From assembly GCA_029961045.1 (NCBI GenBank), contig JASBVN010000018.1, positions 1 to 64,000 of the forward strand: DNA of 64,000 nucleotides, read 5' to 3'. The notes below the pieces were generated by a model. That model was not told the origin of the DNA. It did no database searches and saw only the letters and a list, made by a program, of their open reading frames with translations. Made by a program: the position numbers and the translations under genes. This DNA is from Alicyclobacillaceae bacterium. Its GTDB lineage: Bacteria; Bacillota; Bacilli; Kyrpidiales; Kyrpidiaceae. Positions 25,874 through 38,090 of this stretch are shown one piece after another; the first letter of the stretch is position 1, and each line of letters starts with the position of its first letter.

Positions 25874-26413
25874 TCACTTCTTGCCGGTCTTGCCGACCTT
25901 GCGGCGGATGACTTCATTCTCGTACTTGATTCCCTTGCCCTTGTACGGCTCGGGTTCCCGAATCCGGCGAATCGAGGCCGCCACCGTTCCGACCTTCTCT
26001 TTGTCGATGCCCCGGACCACCAGCTTGTTTGGAGCCGGCACGTCGATTTCGATCCCGGGATCGGGCACGATCTCCACCGGATGGGAAAATCCCACGGAAA
26101 GCGTGATTTTGTTCCCCGATTTTGCGGCACGGTAACCGACGCCCACCAACTCCAAGGACTTTTCGAATCCCTTCGTGACGCCTTCCACCATGTTGGCGAT
26201 CACGCTCCGGGTGGTTCCGTGCAAGCTCTTGTGCAGCTTTTCATCGCTCGGCCGGATCACCTTAATCTGGTTGCCTTCTACCGTCACGGTCATATCTTTG
26301 TGAACCGTCCGCGTCAGCGTGCCCTTGGGCCCCTTCACGGTGACGGTTTGCCCCTCGACTTTCACCTCGACGCCACTCGGGATCTCAATGGGCTTTCTCC
26401 CAATCCGCGACAT
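25874..26413 (-). CDS. rplF: 50S ribosomal protein L6
   Basis: 179 residues from [17 protein letters not shown], with the two L6 repeats and the C-terminal signature [30 protein letters not shown]. It sits near the factor-binding site of the 50S subunit. Spc operon, between rpsH and rplR. Confidence 0.97.
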   Translation of the reverse strand: MSRIGRKPIEIPSGVEVKVEGQTVTVKGPKGTLTRTVHKDMTVTVEGNQIKVIRPSDEKLHKSLHGTTRSVIANMVEGVTKGFEKSLELVGVGYRAAKSGNKITLSVGFSHPVEIVPDPGIEIDVPAPNKLVVRGIDKEKVGTVAASIRRIREPEPYKGKGIKYENEVIRRKVGKTGKK

Positions 26414-26444
26414 CCCCACTCACCTCCGTTCCCTCGCCGCTTCG

Positions 26445-26843
26445 TCACCAAACGTAACAGATCACTTCGCCGCCGACCCCGTTGCGCCGGGCTTCCTTGT
26501 CCGTCATAATCCCTTTGGACGTGGACAAGATGGCGATGCCCAGTCCCCCCAGGACCCTCGGAACCTCGTCCTTTTTGGCGTAGACCCTGCGACCGGGTTT
26601 GCTGATGCGCTTCAAACCCGTGATGACCCGTTCATTGTTCGGCCCGTACTTCAAGAACACCCGGATAATCCCCTGCTTGTTGTCCGGTATAAACTCGGCG
26701 TCGCGAATAAATCCTTCCTCTTTCAGGATGTTCGCGATTGCCCGCTTGACGTTGGACGCCGGGATCTCGACCTTTTCGTGGCCGACCAGGTTGGCATTCC
26801 GGATGCGCGTCAACATATCGGCGATCGGATCGGTCATCACCAT
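26445..26843 (-). CDS. rpsH: 30S ribosomal protein S8
   Basis: 132 residues from [18 protein letters not shown] to GGEVICYVW, exactly S8 length. It binds helix 21 of 16S rRNA. The ATG lies 7 nt after GGAGGG; an in-frame ATG two codons later is also possible. Confidence 0.97.
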   Translation of the reverse strand: MVMTDPIADMLTRIRNANLVGHEKVEIPASNVKRAIANILKEEGFIRDAEFIPDNKQGIIRVFLKYGPNNERVITGLKRISKPGRRVYAKKDEVPRVLGGLGIAILSTSKGIMTDKEARRNGVGGEVICYVW

Positions 26844-26873
26844 CGCAATACCCTCCCTCCTGACACGGCTCAA

Positions 26874-27059
26874 TTACCAACTGGCCTTCTTAACCCCGGG
26901 CAACTGACCTTTATAGGCCAATTGGCGGAAGCAGATCCGGCACACCCCGAATTTGCGCAAAACGGCGTGCGGCCGGCCGCACAGTTGGCAACGCGTATAG
27001 GCCCTCGTCTTAAACTTCGGCTTCCGCTGCGCCTTGACGATCAACGACTTTTTCGCCAC
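26874..27059 (-). CDS. rpsN: 30S ribosomal protein S14, type Z (zinc-binding)
   Basis: 61 residues from GTG ([21 protein letters not shown]) with CQLC and CRIC zinc pairs, the short C+ form. GGAGG is 8 nt before this GTG. The ORF-track start three codons earlier falls inside the ribosome binding region. Spc operon between rplE and rpsH. Confidence 0.97.
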   Translation of the reverse strand: MAKKSLIVKAQRKPKFKTRAYTRCQLCGRPHAVLRKFGVCRICFRQLAYKGQLPGVKKASW

Positions 27060-27088
27060 TCGGCGCACCTCCCCCCTGTGCCATTGGA

Positions 27089-27634
27089 TTAGCTCGCACG
27101 GAACGGCATTCCCAGTTGAGCCAGCAATTCCCGCGCCTCTTCGTCGGTTTCGGCGGTAGTGACGATCACCACTTCCAAACCCCGCACCTTGTCGATTTTA
27201 TCGTAATCGATTTCCGGAAAGATCAATTGCTCCCGCAATCCGAGGCTGTAATTGCCCCGCCCGTCGAAAGACCGCGGAGAGACCCCCCGAAAATCCCGCA
27301 CCCGCGGGAGGGCTACGTTGAACAATTTGTCGAGAAAATAATACATTCGCTCGCCGCGCAACGTAACCTTCGCCCCGATGGGCATGCCGGCCCGCAACTT
27401 AAAGCTGGCAATCGATTTGCGGGCCCGGGTGACCACCGGCCTCTGGCCGGCGATCAGGGTCAGGTCCTCGACGGCGGCATCGAGGGCCTTCGGGTTTTGA
27501 ACCGCCTCTCCGAGGCCAATGTTGAGAACCACTTTTTCCACTTTGGGAACTTGCATGATGTTTTGGTAGCCGAATTTTTCCATTAAGGCCGGGACGACTT
27601 CCCGTTTGTACCGTTCCAATAGTCGGGCTGCCAC
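27089..27634 (-). CDS. rplE: 50S ribosomal protein L5
   Basis: 181 residues, with [40 protein letters not shown] and [25 protein letters not shown]5 binds 5S rRNA in the central protuberance. The second GTG ([14 protein letters not shown]) is 8 nt after GGAGG and is preferred. Confidence 0.97.
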   Translation of the reverse strand: MAARLLERYKREVVPALMEKFGYQNIMQVPKVEKVVLNIGLGEAVQNPKALDAAVEDLTLIAGQRPVVTRARKSIASFKLRAGMPIGAKVTLRGERMYYFLDKLFNVALPRVRDFRGVSPRSFDGRGNYSLGLREQLIFPEIDYDKIDKVRGLEVVIVTTAETDEEARELLAQLGMPFRAS

Positions 27635-27657
27635 TCGCACACCCTCCTTTCAACAGC

Positions 27658-27987
27658 CTACTTGTCGAGGATCTCGCCCGATTTCTTTGCATACCGGACC
27701 TTTGTCCCGTCGCTGAGAATCTTCATGCCGACGCGGGTGGGCTGTCCGGTTTTCGGATCGACGATCATCACGTTCGACACGTGCAGCGGTGCCTCTTTGG
27801 TGATGATGCCGCCCTGGGGATTGGCGGGATTCGGCCGGGTATGGCGCTTCACGAGGTTGACGCCTTCGACCAGAACCCGCTGCTCCTTCGGGTATGCCGC
27901 GAGGACCCGCCCTTTCTTCCCCTTGTCCTTACCGGCGATCACCACGACCAGGTCGCCTTTTTTGATCCGCATTTTGGCCTGAGCCAT
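27658..27987 (-). CDS. rplX: 50S ribosomal protein L24
   Basis: 109 residues from [26 protein letters not shown], a KOW-motif assembly protein near the exit tunnel, with the conserved [28 protein letters not shown] lies 8 nt after GGAGG. Between rplN and rplE. Confidence 0.97.
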   Translation of the reverse strand: MAQAKMRIKKGDLVVVIAGKDKGKKGRVLAAYPKEQRVLVEGVNLVKRHTRPNPANPQGGIITKEAPLHVSNVMIVDPKTGQPTRVGMKILSDGTKVRYAKKSGEILDK

Positions 27988-28024
27988 CCGATCCACCTCC
28001 TTCGCCGCGGGTTGCGAACCGCAC

Positions 28025-28393
28025 TCACAGCACTTCAGGAGCCAAGGAGATGATTTTCATAAAATCGCGGTCCCGAAGCTCGCGCGCCACCGGCCCGAAA
28101 ATGCGCGTACCCCGGGGGCTCTTGTCTTCGCGAATGATGACTGCGGCGTTTTCATCAAACCGGATATAGCTGCCGTCCGGGCGGCGAACCCCTCGCTTGG
28201 ACCGAACGATCACCGCCTTGACGACATCGCCTTTTTTGACAACGCCTCCTGGCGTTGCACTTTTCACGGACGCCACGATGATGTCCCCGATGTTGGCCGT
28301 CTTCCGGTTGGAGCCGCCGAGGACCCGGAAGCACATAATCTCCTTGGCGCCGGAATTGTCCGCCACCACCAGTCTCGTTTGCGGTTGAATCAC
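28025..28393 (-). CDS. rplN: 50S ribosomal protein L14
   Basis: 122 residues beginning [21 protein letters not shown] at a GTG, with the strongly conserved [25 protein letters not shown] end. It contacts 16S rRNA at an intersubunit bridge. Spc operon first gene after rpsQ. Confidence 0.98.
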   Translation of the reverse strand: MIQPQTRLVVADNSGAKEIMCFRVLGGSNRKTANIGDIIVASVKSATPGGVVKKGDVVKAVIVRSKRGVRRPDGSYIRFDENAAVIIREDKSPRGTRIFGPVARELRDRDFMKIISLAPEVL

Positions 28394-28434
28394 GACCGTC
28401 CCTCCTTTTTTTCAACTCCCCGACCCGTCAGAGC

Positions 28435-28701
28435 TCAGACGACTTCCGAGCGCTCGAGAATCTCGACGAGGCGCCACCGCTTTTCCTTCGACAGGGGGCG
28501 GGTCTCCATGATCTTCACCCGGTCGCCGATCCGAGCCTCGTTGTGTTCGTCGTGAGCTTTGAATTTTTTTGTCCGTTTCACGGTCTTGCCGTACAGGGGA
28601 TGGGTGACCGTCGTCTCCACCGCGACGACGATCGTCTTGTCCATTTTGTCGCTCACCACAGTTCCGATGCGAACTTTCCGTTGCCCTCTGGTTTCGCTCA
28701 C
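28435..28701 (-). CDS. rpsQ: 30S ribosomal protein S17
   Basis: 88 residues with [34 protein letters not shown] and [19 protein letters not shown]-type ending. Primary 16S rRNA-binding OB-fold protein. GTG start with GGAGG upstream. Last gene of the classical S10 operon. Confidence 0.97.
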   Translation of the reverse strand: MSETRGQRKVRIGTVVSDKMDKTIVVAVETTVTHPLYGKTVKRTKKFKAHDEHNEARIGDRVKIMETRPLSKEKRWRLVEILERSEVV

Positions 28702-28726
28702 GCCGATCCTCCTTTCTGGGGTCCGC

Positions 28727-28924
28727 TCACCGGATGCCCAGTTCCCGTTCCCGCAAAATCGTCTTGGCCCGGGCGATGTCCTTTTTCACTTGCCGGATTC
28801 GCATGGGATTGTCCAGCTGGCCGGTCGCCAATTGAAATCTGAGGTTGAACAGTTCTTCCTTCAAGTCCTTGACTTTGTTCCGGATCTCCGCGTCGCTGAG
28901 GTTGCGAAAGTCTTTAGCCTTCAT
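28727..28924 (-). CDS. rpmC: 50S ribosomal protein L29
   Basis: 65 residues, [31 protein letters not shown] to RERELGIR, a two-helix protein near the tunnel exit. It overlaps the 3' end of rplP by 11 nt. Confidence 0.97.
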   Translation of the reverse strand: MKAKDFRNLSDAEIRNKVKDLKEELFNLRFQLATGQLDNPMRIRQVKKDIARAKTILRERELGIR

Positions 28925-29348
28925 GGACCTCACCACCCACTTCGTCCCGTTTCACAAATTTCGTTTTGATCGGGAGCTTATGAGAAGCGAGCCGCATGGC
29001 TTCCCGAGCGACGTCTTCGGGTACTCCCGCCAATTCGAAAAGAATCCGGCCGGGTTTCACCACCGCCACCCACTGTTCCGGAGAACCTTTGCCTCCCCCC
29101 ATCCGGGTTTCGGCGGGTTTCTTCGTCACCGGTTTGGCGGGAAAAATCTTGATCCAGACCTTTCCTCCGCGGCGGATGTGGCGGGTCATCGCGACACGGG
29201 CCGCTTCGATCTGCCGGTTGGTGATCCACGCCGGCTCCAACGCCTGCAGGCCGTATTCGCCGAAGACCACCTCGTTGCCGCCTTTGGACCGCCCCTTCAA
29301 CCGGCCGCGGTGTTCCTTCCGGTGCTTGACGCGTTTGGGCATCAACAT
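28914..29348 (-). CDS. rplP: 50S ribosomal protein L16
   Basis: 144 residues from [24 protein letters not shown], the common Bacilli start. It has [40 protein letters not shown], which reaches the A-site/P-site tRNA region. It follows rpsC by 3 nt and its end overlaps rpmC. Confidence 0.97.
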   Translation of the reverse strand: MLMPKRVKHRKEHRGRLKGRSKGGNEVVFGEYGLQALEPAWITNRQIEAARVAMTRHIRRGGKVWIKIFPAKPVTKKPAETRMGGGKGSPEQWVAVVKPGRILFELAGVPEDVAREAMRLASHKLPIKTKFVKRDEVGGEVHEG

Positions 29349-29351
29349 CCC

Positions 29352-30020
29352 TTATTGGCCCCCTTCCTCTCCGCTCTTCTTCTCTCCGCGGACCGGGAGG
29401 ACTTCTCCGCGGTAGATCCAAACCTTCACACCGATCCGTCCGTATGTCGTATGAGCTTCCGCCAAAGCGTAATCGATGTCGGCCCGCAGGGTGTGCAGCG
29501 GCACCGTGCCTTCCGAATACCCTTCCGTCCGCGCGATTTCGGCTCCCGCCAAGCGTCCGGAGACCTGAATCTTCACGCCCTTGGCTCCCGCCCGCATGGT
29601 CCGCTGAATGGCCTGTTTCATGGCGCGGCGGAACGCCACCCGCCGCTCCAATTGTTGAGCTACGTTTTCCGCCACCAGCTTCGCCGACAATTCCGGTACT
29701 TTCACTTCGGCGATGTTGATGTGCACCCGCTTGTTCGTCATCTTGGTGAGCGCGTTGCGCAGGGCTTCCACTTCCGCTCCGCCCTTGCCGATGACCATGC
29801 CGGGCTTCGCCGTGTGAATGGTGACGTTGACCCGGTTTGCGGCCCGCTCGATTTCCACCGAGGCCACGGCGGCGTCCTTGAGGCGCTTGAAAATGTAGTC
29901 GCGGATTTGGACGTCCTCGAGCAACAGCTTGCTGTAGTCCTTCTTACCCGCGTACCATTTGGATTCCCAATCCCGGATAATGCCGATCCGCAACCCGACC
30001 GGACTCACCTTTTGCCCCAT
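29352..30020 (-). CDS. rpsC: 30S ribosomal protein S3
   Basis: 222 residues beginning [23 protein letters not shown], with a KH domain ([23 protein letters not shown]) and the C-terminal [20 protein letters not shown]. Located at the mRNA entry site with helicase function. Between rplV and rplP. Confidence 0.98.
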   Translation of the reverse strand: MGQKVSPVGLRIGIIRDWESKWYAGKKDYSKLLLEDVQIRDYIFKRLKDAAVASVEIERAANRVNVTIHTAKPGMVIGKGGAEVEALRNALTKMTNKRVHINIAEVKVPELSAKLVAENVAQQLERRVAFRRAMKQAIQRTMRAGAKGVKIQVSGRLAGAEIARTEGYSEGTVPLHTLRADIDYALAEAHTTYGRIGVKVWIYRGEVLPVRGEKKSGEEGGQ

Positions 30021-30026
30021 GCAGTT

Positions 30027-30368
30027 CTATCCCTCCTTCTTCTCGCTGACGACGACCGTGATGTGGCTGGTGCGCTTGTGGATCCGATACGCCTGCCCCC
30101 GCGCCCGGGGACGGAACCGCTTGAGCGTCGGCCCCTGATCGACGTAAATCTTACTGATGTACAGACGGTCCGTATTCATCTTGTAGTTGTGCTCCGCGTT
30201 GGCCACCGCCGAGCGGAGAACCTTTTCCACGACGGGGGAGGCCGCCTTCGGCGTGTACCGCAAAATCGCCAGGGCTTCCCCCACCGACTTGCCGCGAATC
30301 AGGTCCACCACCAGCCGGACCTTGCGCGGCGCGATGCGTACGTACCGAGCCACGGCTCGGGCTTCCAT
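30027..30368 (-). CDS. rplV: 50S ribosomal protein L22
   Basis: 113 residues from [26 protein letters not shown]. The beta-hairpin lining the peptide tunnel ([26 protein letters not shown]) is intact, with no macrolide-type insertion. ATG follows GGAGGGG at 5 nt. Confidence 0.97.
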   Translation of the reverse strand: MEARAVARYVRIAPRKVRLVVDLIRGKSVGEALAILRYTPKAASPVVEKVLRSAVANAEHNYKMNTDRLYISKIYVDQGPTLKRFRPRARGQAYRIHKRTSHITVVVSEKKEG

Positions 30369-30395
30369 CTCGTCCCCTCCTTCCACCGCTGGCCG

Positions 30396-30677
30396 TCACC
30401 GGCTGCGGGAGGATTTTTCGTCTCCGGCGTGCCCCCGGAAGGTTCGCGTCGGAGCGAATTCACCCAACTTGTGGCCGACCATGTCTTCCGTGATGTAAAC
30501 GGGCACGTGCTTCCGACCGTCGTGCACCGCGATGGTGTGTCCGACGAACTGGGGAAAAATGGTCGAACGCCGCGACCACGTTTTGATGACCTTCTTCTCG
30601 CCCTTCGCATTCATCTCTTCGATCTTCTTCAACAGGTGGGCGTCGCAGAAGGGACCCTTTTTCAGAGACCGCCCCAT
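30396..30677 (-). CDS. rpsS: 30S ribosomal protein S19
   Basis: 93 residues from [23 protein letters not shown] to [14 protein letters not shown]. It lies in the 30S head near the A-site. ATG two codons inside the ORF-track start is preferred (GGAGG spacing and family start). Confidence 0.97.
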   Translation of the reverse strand: MGRSLKKGPFCDAHLLKKIEEMNAKGEKKVIKTWSRRSTIFPQFVGHTIAVHDGRKHVPVYITEDMVGHKLGEFAPTRTFRGHAGDEKSSRSR

Positions 30678-30712
30678 CTCCAACAGCCTCCTTTCTTACC
30701 CGCCCGGGGTTG

Positions 30713-31543
30713 TTATTTCTTGCGAGGCCGCACAATAAATTTATCGCTCGGCTTGTTCTTTTTGCGGGTTTTCTTACCCAGCGTCGGTTTGCCCCACGGC
30801 GTCACCGGAGCTTTCCGGCCGATCGGAGACCGCCCTTCGCCGCCTCCGTGCGGGTGGTCTACCGGGTTCATCACCACGCCCCGGACCGCCGGACGGCGTC
30901 CTTTCCACCGAGAGCGACCCGCTTTTCCGAGGGTGATGTTTTCGTGGTCGAGGTTGCCGACCTGACCGATGGTGGCCCGGCATTCCAAACGGATGAGGCG
31001 CACTTCCCCCGACGCCAGGCGCACGTGCGCGTAATTTCCTTCCTTCGCCAGCAACTGGGCTTCCGCACCGGCGGCCCGCACCAGCTGCCCTCCGGCTCCC
31101 GGCTTCAGTTCGATGTTGTGGATGATCGTACCCACCGGAATATTGGCGAGGGGAAGGGCGTTTCCGACCTTGATGTCCGCGTCCGGCCCGGAATACACCA
31201 CATCGCCCACCGACAGGCCGTGGGGCGCCAGGATGTAGCGCTTCTCTCCGTCGGCATAGTGGATCAACGCAATATAGGCCGACCGGTTCGGATCGTATTC
31301 AATCGTGGCAACGCGCCCTGGTATTCCGTCTTTGTCCCGTTTGAAGTCGATGATGCGGTATTTCCGCTTGTTTCCGCCGCCCCGGTGGCGGACGGTAATC
31401 CGTCCCTGATTGTTGCGGCCCGCGTGCTTTTTCAGCGGCACCACCAGCGAAGGTTCCGGCTCCGTGGCCGTGATCTCTTCGAAGGTCGGCACCGTCACGA
31501 AACGCCGCCCGGGCGACGTCGGTTTAAACTTCTTGATGCCCAC
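30713..31543 (-). CDS. rplB: 50S ribosomal protein L2
   Basis: 276 residues with [28 protein letters not shown] and the peptidyl-transferase-proximal [24 protein letters not shown] (conserved His). GTG start. Needed for subunit association and peptide-bond formation. S10 operon. Confidence 0.98.
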   Translation of the reverse strand: MGIKKFKPTSPGRRFVTVPTFEEITATEPEPSLVVPLKKHAGRNNQGRITVRHRGGGNKRKYRIIDFKRDKDGIPGRVATIEYDPNRSAYIALIHYADGEKRYILAPHGLSVGDVVYSGPDADIKVGNALPLANIPVGTIIHNIELKPGAGGQLVRAAGAEAQLLAKEGNYAHVRLASGEVRLIRLECRATIGQVGNLDHENITLGKAGRSRWKGRRPAVRGVVMNPVDHPHGGGEGRSPIGRKAPVTPWGKPTLGKKTRKKNKPSDKFIVRPRKK

Positions 31544-31584
31544 CGGCCGTTCCCTCCTTTGTCGTCCAAGCGTCCAGCGCCCTT

Positions 31585-31875
31585 TCAGGCGCCCTCAAAA
31601 ATCTTGATCTCCTTCGAATCCTCGGTTAGGGTCACGATCGCTTTTTTGCGCGACGCCGTATATCCGCTGTAGCGGCCGTACCGCTTCTTCTTGCCCGGCA
31701 CCCGGATCGTGTTGACCTTGGCGACCTTCACGCCGAAAATCTCCTCCACGGCCTTTTTGATCTCGACTTTGTTCGCCCGCGGATCGACGAAGAAGGTATA
31801 CTTGCGCTGCTCCATTTGGTCGGTGCTCTCTTCGCTGATCACCGGCCGCAGGATGATGTCGTACGGGTTTTTCAC
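31585..31875 (-). CDS. rplW: 50S ribosomal protein L23
   Basis: 96 residues, with [34 protein letters not shown]23 docks trigger factor and SRP at the tunnel exit. Its GTG overlaps the rplD stop (GTGA), so translation is coupled. Confidence 0.97.
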   Translation of the reverse strand: MKNPYDIILRPVISEESTDQMEQRKYTFFVDPRANKVEIKKAVEEIFGVKVAKVNTIRVPGKKKRYGRYSGYTASRKKAIVTLTEDSKEIKIFEGA

Positions 31876-32498
31876 TTCGCGAACACCTCCTCGATCCGCG
31901 CCACCGCGTTTTTCGTCACAACGAGGTGGTCATGATGCAACAGATCGACCACGTTGATATCCGTGGCGGGGAGGTACTTCACTCCGGGGATGTTGCGGGA
32001 CGACAGGTACACCGTCTGGTTCTGACCTTCTCCGACGACGAGCGCTTTGCCCGGAACCTTGAGATTGGCGAGAATGCGCACCATCTCTTTGGTCTTGGGC
32101 GCCTCCAGCTGAAGGTCCTCCAGAACGATCAGCGTTCCTTCCTGCACTTTGGAAGTCAGGGCCCCCCGGATCGCCAGCCGCCGTATTTTTTTCGGAAGAC
32201 GAATGGAATAATCCCGCGGTTGCGGCCCGAACACCGTGCCGCCGCCGACCCACTGCGGCGCCCGGATACTGCCCTGCCGGGCTCGCCCGGTTCCCTTCTG
32301 ACGCCACGGTTTCCGGCCGCCGCCCCTCACCTTCGCCCGGTTCTTCGTAGCGTGGGTCCCCTGCCGCGCGTTGGCCAGTTGAGCCACCACCGCCTGATGC
32401 AGGACGGCCGAATTCACCGGCGCCCCGAAGACCCGCTCCGAAAGCTCGATCTCGCCGACCTGCTCGCCCGCTGTGTTGTACACGGCTACTTTCGGCAT
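31872..32498 (-). CDS. rplD: 50S ribosomal protein L4
   Basis: 208 residues; the tunnel loop [32 protein letters not shown] is of wild type. In some bacteria L4 is an autogenous regulator of its S10 operon. It begins [16 protein letters not shown], about 25 nt after rplC. Confidence 0.97.
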   Translation of the reverse strand: MPKVAVYNTAGEQVGEIELSERVFGAPVNSAVLHQAVVAQLANARQGTHATKNRAKVRGGGRKPWRQKGTGRARQGSIRAPQWVGGGTVFGPQPRDYSIRLPKKIRRLAIRGALTSKVQEGTLIVLEDLQLEAPKTKEMVRILANLKVPGKALVVGEGQNQTVYLSSRNIPGVKYLPATDINVVDLLHHDHLVVTKNAVARIEEVFAK

Positions 32499-32523
32499 GG
32501 AGCATCCTCCTTTCTTCCCAGCA

Positions 32524-33156
32524 TTACCGGGCTGTCGCCTTTACGGCGGACCGCACCGTGACAAAACCGTTTCTCGGACCGGGAACGGCCCCCTTGACCA
32601 AAAGGAGATTCCGCTCGGGGTCGACCTTTACCACTTCGAGGTTTTGAACGGTCACCCGTTCGCCGCCCATGCGCCCCGGAAGAGTTTGCCCTTTGAACAC
32701 CCGGTTCGGCGCGATGGAACCCAGAGAACCCGGTCCCCGGTGGTATTTCGAACCGTGAGCCATGGGGCCGCGCGACTGGTTATGCCGCTTGATCGCGCCG
32801 GCGAAGCCCTTTCCCTTGGAAATGCCCGTCACGTCCACCAGCTCGCCCGGGGCAAAGACGTCGGCCTTCAATTCCTGCCCTACTTCGTATTGATCGAGGT
32901 CCACGTTGCGGATTTCCCGAATATACCGCTTGGGAGTCGTTCCGGCCTTCGCCGCGTGTCCCTTCTCCGGCCGGTTGGCCCGGTTGGGCTTCTTTTCCCC
33001 GAATCCCAGCTGCACCGCGACGTAGCCGTCCGTCTCCACGGTCTTTTTCTGAAGGACGACGCAGGGACCGGCCTCGATGACCGTGACCGGGATCACCCGG
33101 CCGTCTTCGGCGAAAACCTGCGTCATCCCGAGTTTTCGACCCAAAATGCCCTTCAT
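32524..33156 (-). CDS. rplC: 50S ribosomal protein L3
   Basis: 210 residues from [26 protein letters not shown], with [34 protein letters not shown] reaching the peptidyl transferase centre. GGAGGTGG precedes the ATG. Second gene of the S10 operon. Confidence 0.98.
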   Translation of the reverse strand: MKGILGRKLGMTQVFAEDGRVIPVTVIEAGPCVVLQKKTVETDGYVAVQLGFGEKKPNRANRPEKGHAAKAGTTPKRYIREIRNVDLDQYEVGQELKADVFAPGELVDVTGISKGKGFAGAIKRHNQSRGPMAHGSKYHRGPGSLGSIAPNRVFKGQTLPGRMGGERVTVQNLEVVKVDPERNLLLVKGAVPGPRNGFVTVRSAVKATAR

Positions 33157-33189
33157 GTCGCCACCTCCTCGACAATCGCCGAAATTCGC

Positions 33190-33653
<464 letters not shown>

Positions 33654-33702
33654 GGAGAAACCGCCGGGCGCCGCCTTCCCGATCCGGATCCCGGGTTACA
33701 GG

Positions 33703-33728
33703 AAAAAGTCGGGCCCGAAGGCCCGACT
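33703..33728 (-). terminator. Rho-independent terminator of tuf
   Basis: AGTCGGGC and GCCCGACT pair perfectly and are followed on the minus strand by TTTTTCC. It ends the rpsL-rpsG-fusA-tuf unit before the S10 promoter. Confidence 0.9.
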
Positions 33729-33747
33729 GGATTCCCCGACCCAACGG

Positions 33748-34938
33748 TTATTTCAAAATCGCCGTCACGACACCGGCGCCCACCGTGCGACCGCCTTCCC
33801 GAATCGCGAAGCGGGTTCCTTCCTCGAGGGCGATCTGGCTGATCAGCTCAACCTCCATGGTAACGTTGTCGCCGGGCATCACCATCTCCGTCCCTTCGGG
33901 CAGTTTGACGACCCCGGTGACGTCGGTGGTGCGGAAGTAAAACTGCGGACGATAACCATTGAAGAACGGGGTGTGCCGTCCGCCTTCTTCCTTGGTCAAC
34001 ACATAGACCTCCGCCCGGAAGCTGGTATGCGGTTTGATCGAGCCCGGTTTCACCAGAACCTGACCGCGTTCCACTTCCTTGCGGTCGACACCGCGGAGCA
34101 AAACGCCGATGTTGTCGCCCGCCACCGCTTCATCCAGCAGTTTGCGGAACATCTCGACGCCGGTGACGACCGTCTTCTTCGGTTCATCCCGCAGCCCGAC
34201 GATCTCCACCTCGTCGCCGACCTTCACCGTCCCGCGTTCCACACGGCCGGTCGCCACCGTTCCGCGCCCGGTGATGGTGAAGACGTCTTCCACCGGCATC
34301 AGGAACGGCTTGTCGATTTCCCGCTGCGGAGTGGGGATGTATTCGTCGACGGCCTTCATGAGTTCTTCGATTTTTTCCGCCCAGGGACCGTTGGGATCTT
34401 CCAGGGCTTTGAGCGCCGACCCGCGAATCACCGGCACTTCATCGCCCGGGAATTCGTATTCGTTCAACAGATCCCGGACCTCCATTTCTACGAGATCGAG
34501 CAGCTCTTCGTCGTCCACCATGTCGCACTTGTTCAAAAATACGACGATGTACGGCACGCCCACCTGGCGGGAAAGCAGGATGTGTTCCCGGGTTTGGGGC
34601 ATCGGGCCGTCCGCTGCGGATACAACCAGGATCGCGCCGTCCATCTGAGCCGCCCCGGTGATCATGTTCTTCACATAGTCGGCGTGGCCGGGGCAGTCGA
34701 CGTGGGCGTAGTGGCGATTTTCGGTTTCATATTCGACGTGGGCGGTGTTGATGGTGATCCCGCGCTCCCGCTCTTCCGGCGCCTTGTCAATCTCGTCGTA
34801 CCGGGTCGCCTGAGCGCGCCCGTATTTCGCCAAAACCGTGGTGATGGCCGCCGTCAGGGTCGTCTTCCCGTGGTCGACGTGGCCGATCGTCCCGATGTTG
34901 ACGTGCGGTTTGGTACGCTCAAACTTTTGTTTCGCCAT
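33748..34938 (-). CDS. tuf: elongation factor Tu
   Basis: 396 residues. GTPase motifs [13 protein letters not shown] and NKCD are present, switch I carries [16 protein letters not shown], and the C-terminus ends [11 protein letters not shown]. It delivers aminoacyl-tRNA to the ribosome. Standard Bacilli length; 27 nt after fusA in the str operon. Confidence 0.99.
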   Translation of the reverse strand: MAKQKFERTKPHVNIGTIGHVDHGKTTLTAAITTVLAKYGRAQATRYDEIDKAPEERERGITINTAHVEYETENRHYAHVDCPGHADYVKNMITGAAQMDGAILVVSAADGPMPQTREHILLSRQVGVPYIVVFLNKCDMVDDEELLDLVEMEVRDLLNEYEFPGDEVPVIRGSALKALEDPNGPWAEKIEELMKAVDEYIPTPQREIDKPFLMPVEDVFTITGRGTVATGRVERGTVKVGDEVEIVGLRDEPKKTVVTGVEMFRKLLDEAVAGDNIGVLLRGVDRKEVERGQVLVKPGSIKPHTSFRAEVYVLTKEEGGRHTPFFNGYRPQFYFRTTDVTGVVKLPEGTEMVMPGDNVTMEVELISQIALEEGTRFAIREGGRTVGAGVVTAILK

Positions 34939-34965
34939 GGTTCTCCACTCCTCCTAACTGAATGG

Positions 34966-37041
34966 TCATGCGCCTTTCGATTTAGCGATGATCTCTTCGG
35001 CAATGGACTTGGGCACCTCTTCGTACGCGTAGAATTCCATCGAATAGGTGCCCCGGCCCTGGGTTCTGGAGCGCAGGTTCGTCGCGTAGCCGAACATCTC
35101 GGCCAGCGGCACGTACGCGCGGATCACCTGGGCGCCCGCGCGGGATTCCATCCCCTCGATGCGACCCCGCCGGGAGTTGATGTCTCCCATGATGTCGCCC
35201 ATGTACTCTTCGGGAACGACCACTTCCACCTTCATGATCGGCTCGAGCAGGTACGGATCCGCCTGGGCAGCTCCGGATTTCAAAGCCATTGAACCCGCGA
35301 TCTTAAAAGCCATTTCCGAAGAGTCGACGTCGTGATAGGACCCGTCCACCAGGGTCGCCTTCAGGTCGATCAGCGGATACCCGGCCACAACGCCGTTTTG
35401 CATCGCCTCTTGGATGCCCGCGTCCACGGCCGGAACGTATTCCTTCGGGACCACACCGCCGACGATTTTGTTTTCAAAGACATATCCCTGACCCCGTTCA
35501 AGGGGCTCCAGCTCCAGCCACACATGGCCGTATTGCCCGCGACCGCCGGTTTGCCGGATAAACTTGCCCTCGACCTTGACTTTCTTGCGAATGGTCTCCT
35601 TGTAGGCCACCTGGGGTTTGCCCACGTTGGCCTCGACCTTGAACTCCCGCTGCAGGCGATCGACGATGATCTCCAAGTGCAGCTCGCCCATCCCGGCGAT
35701 GATCGTCTGCCCGGTTTCCTGGTCGGTATAGGTCCGGAATGTCGGATCTTCCTCCGTCAGCTTCTGGAGGGCGATGCCCATCTTGTCCTGATCGGCTTTT
35801 GTCTTCGGCTCGATGGCCACCGAGATGACGGGTTCCGGGAACTCCATCGATTCGAGGATGACGATGTTCTTTTCGTCGCAGAGGGTGTCGCCTGTGGTGG
35901 TGTCCTTCAGTCCCACCGCCGCAGCGATATCTCCGGCGTACACCGCGTCGATTTCTTCCCGGTGGTTGGCGTGCATCCGGACGATCCGCCCGATCCGTTC
36001 CCGTTTGTTTTTCGTGGAGTTCAGGACGTACGACCCCGCCGTCAGCGTACCGGAGTACACCCGGAAGAACGCCAGTTTTCCGACGTATGGGTCGCTCATG
36101 ATTTTGAACGCAAGTGCTGCGAAAGGCTCATCGTCGCTGGAACGGCGTTCGACTTCCTGGCCGTCCGGCGTCGTCCCCCGCACGGGCGGAATGTCCACGG
36201 GCGACGGCAGGAAATCCACAATCGCGTCCAACAACAACTGAACCCCTTTGTTCCGGTACGAGGACCCGCACAAAACGGGCACGATCTGGCCGCTGATGGT
36301 ACCCTTCCGGAGGGCGGCTTTAATCTCCTCCGCCGTGATTTCTTCCCCTTCGAGGTACTTCACCATCAGATCCTCGTCGACTTCGGCCACCGCCTCAAGA
36401 AGCGACTGCCGGTATTCTTCAGCCCGTTCACGGTAATCCGGCGGGATTTCCCTCGCCTCGCTCTTGGTGCCCAAGTCGTCGAGGTAATAGAAGGCTTGCA
36501 TCGAAACCAGGTCGATGACGCCCTCGAAGGTATCTTCCGACCCGAGGGGCAATTGAATGGGAACGGCGTTGGCCCGCAGGCGGTCCCTCATTTGGCCGAC
36601 GGCCCGATAAAAGTCCGCCCCGACAATGTCCATCTTGTTGACATAGGCGATCCGGGGCACGCGGTATTTGTCCGCTTGGCGCCACACCGTCTCCGACTGG
36701 GGTTCTACCCCGCCCTTGGCACAAAAGACGCCGACGGCGCCATCGAGCACCCGCAGCGACCGCTCCACCTCGACGGTAAAGTCCACGTGGCCGGGCGTGT
36801 CGATAATGTTGATGCGATGGCCTTTCCACTGGCACGTAGTGGCCGCCGAAGTGATCGTGATCCCGCGCTCTTGCTCTTGGACCATCCAGTCCATCGTGGC
36901 GGCCCCTTCATGCACTTCGCCGATCTTGTGAACCCGGCCGGTGTAGAACAGAATCCGTTCGGTCGTCGTCGTCTTGCCGGCGTCGATATGGGCCATGATC
37001 CCGATGTTTCGCGTCTTTTCCAAGGGGAATTCTCTTGCCAC
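34966..37041 (-). CDS. fusA: elongation factor G
   Basis: 691 residues from GTG ([20 protein letters not shown]). G motifs [24 protein letters not shown] and NKMD are present, with domain IV ([15 protein letters not shown]) and domain V ([20 protein letters not shown]). Drives translocation. The start is placed 8 nt after AAAGGGGG; the ORF-track version is 26 codons too long. Confidence 0.98.
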   Translation of the reverse strand: MAREFPLEKTRNIGIMAHIDAGKTTTTERILFYTGRVHKIGEVHEGAATMDWMVQEQERGITITSAATTCQWKGHRINIIDTPGHVDFTVEVERSLRVLDGAVGVFCAKGGVEPQSETVWRQADKYRVPRIAYVNKMDIVGADFYRAVGQMRDRLRANAVPIQLPLGSEDTFEGVIDLVSMQAFYYLDDLGTKSEAREIPPDYRERAEEYRQSLLEAVAEVDEDLMVKYLEGEEITAEEIKAALRKGTISGQIVPVLCGSSYRNKGVQLLLDAIVDFLPSPVDIPPVRGTTPDGQEVERRSSDDEPFAALAFKIMSDPYVGKLAFFRVYSGTLTAGSYVLNSTKNKRERIGRIVRMHANHREEIDAVYAGDIAAAVGLKDTTTGDTLCDEKNIVILESMEFPEPVISVAIEPKTKADQDKMGIALQKLTEEDPTFRTYTDQETGQTIIAGMGELHLEIIVDRLQREFKVEANVGKPQVAYKETIRKKVKVEGKFIRQTGGRGQYGHVWLELEPLERGQGYVFENKIVGGVVPKEYVPAVDAGIQEAMQNGVVAGYPLIDLKATLVDGSYHDVDSSEMAFKIAGSMALKSGAAQADPYLLEPIMKVEVVVPEEYMGDIMGDINSRRGRIEGMESRAGAQVIRAYVPLAEMFGYATNLRSRTQGRGTYSMEFYAYEEVPKSIAEEIIAKSKGA

Positions 37042-37112
37042 GCCGTTTTCCCCCTTTCCAGAGAATGTCCGACCTCGCCCCGCCGGGAGGAGGGGCGCCG
37101 GACGGTCGGGAT

Positions 37113-37583
37113 TCACCACCGGTAATGGGCGAAGGCTTTATTGGCTTCGGCCATTCGGTGGGTATCCTCTTTCTTCTTGACCGCACCGCCGGTATTGTTG
37201 GCGGCGTCCATTATCTCCTGAGCCAGTCGCTCCTGCATGGACTTTTCGTTCCGCTCCCGGGCATACGTCACGAGCCAGCGCAACCCAAGGGTGATCCTCC
37301 GCTCCGGCCGCACTTCCACCGGGACCTGGTAGTTCGCGCCGCCCACCCGCCGGGCCTTGACCTCCAACACCGGCATCGTATTCTTCAGCGCTTGTTCGAA
37401 GACTTCCAGCGGGTCGCGACCGGTCCGCTCCCGAATGATGTCGAAGGCGCCGTAGACGATCCGCTGAGCGAGGCCCTTCTTGCCGTCGAGCATGACTTTA
37501 TTGATCAGCCGGGCCACCAGTTTGCTGTCGTAAATCGGGTCCGGCATGATATCCCTCGGGGGAACGGGACCTTTTCTCGGCAT
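37113..37583 (-). CDS. rpsG: 30S ribosomal protein S7
   Basis: 156 residues from [26 protein letters not shown], with [27 protein letters not shown]. It starts assembly of the 30S head. AAAGGAGG precedes the ATG. Between rpsL and fusA. Confidence 0.98.
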   Translation of the reverse strand: MPRKGPVPPRDIMPDPIYDSKLVARLINKVMLDGKKGLAQRIVYGAFDIIRERTGRDPLEVFEQALKNTMPVLEVKARRVGGANYQVPVEVRPERRITLGLRWLVTYARERNEKSMQERLAQEIMDAANNTGGAVKKKEDTHRMAEANKAFAHYRW

Positions 37584-37649
37584 ATCCCTACCTCCTTTCT
37601 CACGGCTTTTCCTGACGGGCAAAAGTCCCTCCGGTCCGCCTTCCTACAA

Positions 37650-37686
37650 CGCCTTACTTCTGTTTCCAGCGCCTTACTTCTGTTTC
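37650..37686. repeat. 20-nt tandem duplication covering the rpsL stop
   Basis: CGCCTTACTTCTGTTTC occurs at 37650-37666 and 37670-37686 with a period of 20 nt. The right-hand copy encodes the last residues and stop of rpsL on the minus strand (KQK-stop); the left copy is a non-coding echo just downstream. It looks like a recent slippage duplication. Confidence 0.85.
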
Positions 37687-38090
37687 GGACGCTTGGCTCC
37701 GTATTTCGAACGTCCCTGCATACGGTCCTTCACTCCCGCCGCATCAAGGGTGCCGCGGACAATATGATAGCGCACGCCCGGAAGATCCTTCACGCGGCCG
37801 CCCCGCACCAGCACCACCGAGTGCTCCTGGAGGTTGTGGCCGATGCCGGGAATGTAGGCGGTGACTTCGATTCCGTTCGTCAGCCGCACGCGGGCGTACT
37901 TCCGCAGCGCGGAGTTCGGCTTCTTCGGCGTCATCGTCCCCACACGGGTACAGACGCCCCTCTTTTGCGGCGAAGGTAGATCGATCTCTTCTTTCGTGAA
38001 GGTGTTGTACCCCTTTTGCAGAGCGGGCGCGGTCGACTTTTTCTGAACCGCTTTACGCCCCCGGCGCACCAATTGATTGATGGTCGGCAT
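37674..38090 (-). CDS. rpsL: 30S ribosomal protein S12
   Basis: 138 residues from [19 protein letters not shown]. The decoding-site loops [17 protein letters not shown] and [25 protein letters not shown] are of the normal, streptomycin-sensitive type. GGAGG precedes the ATG. Its stop codon lies within a 20-nt tandem duplication. Confidence 0.98.
   Translation of the reverse strand: MPTINQLVRRGRKAVQKKSTAPALQKGYNTFTKEEIDLPSPQKRGVCTRVGTMTPKKPNSALRKYARVRLTNGIEVTAYIPGIGHNLQEHSVVLVRGGRVKDLPGVRYHIVRGTLDAAGVKDRMQGRSKYGAKRPKQK

Noticed and set aside
28845-30965. 706-aa plus-strand ORF antisense to rplP-rpsC-rplV-rpsS-rplB
   Set aside because: Same reason: all five ribosomal proteins are intact on the minus strand.
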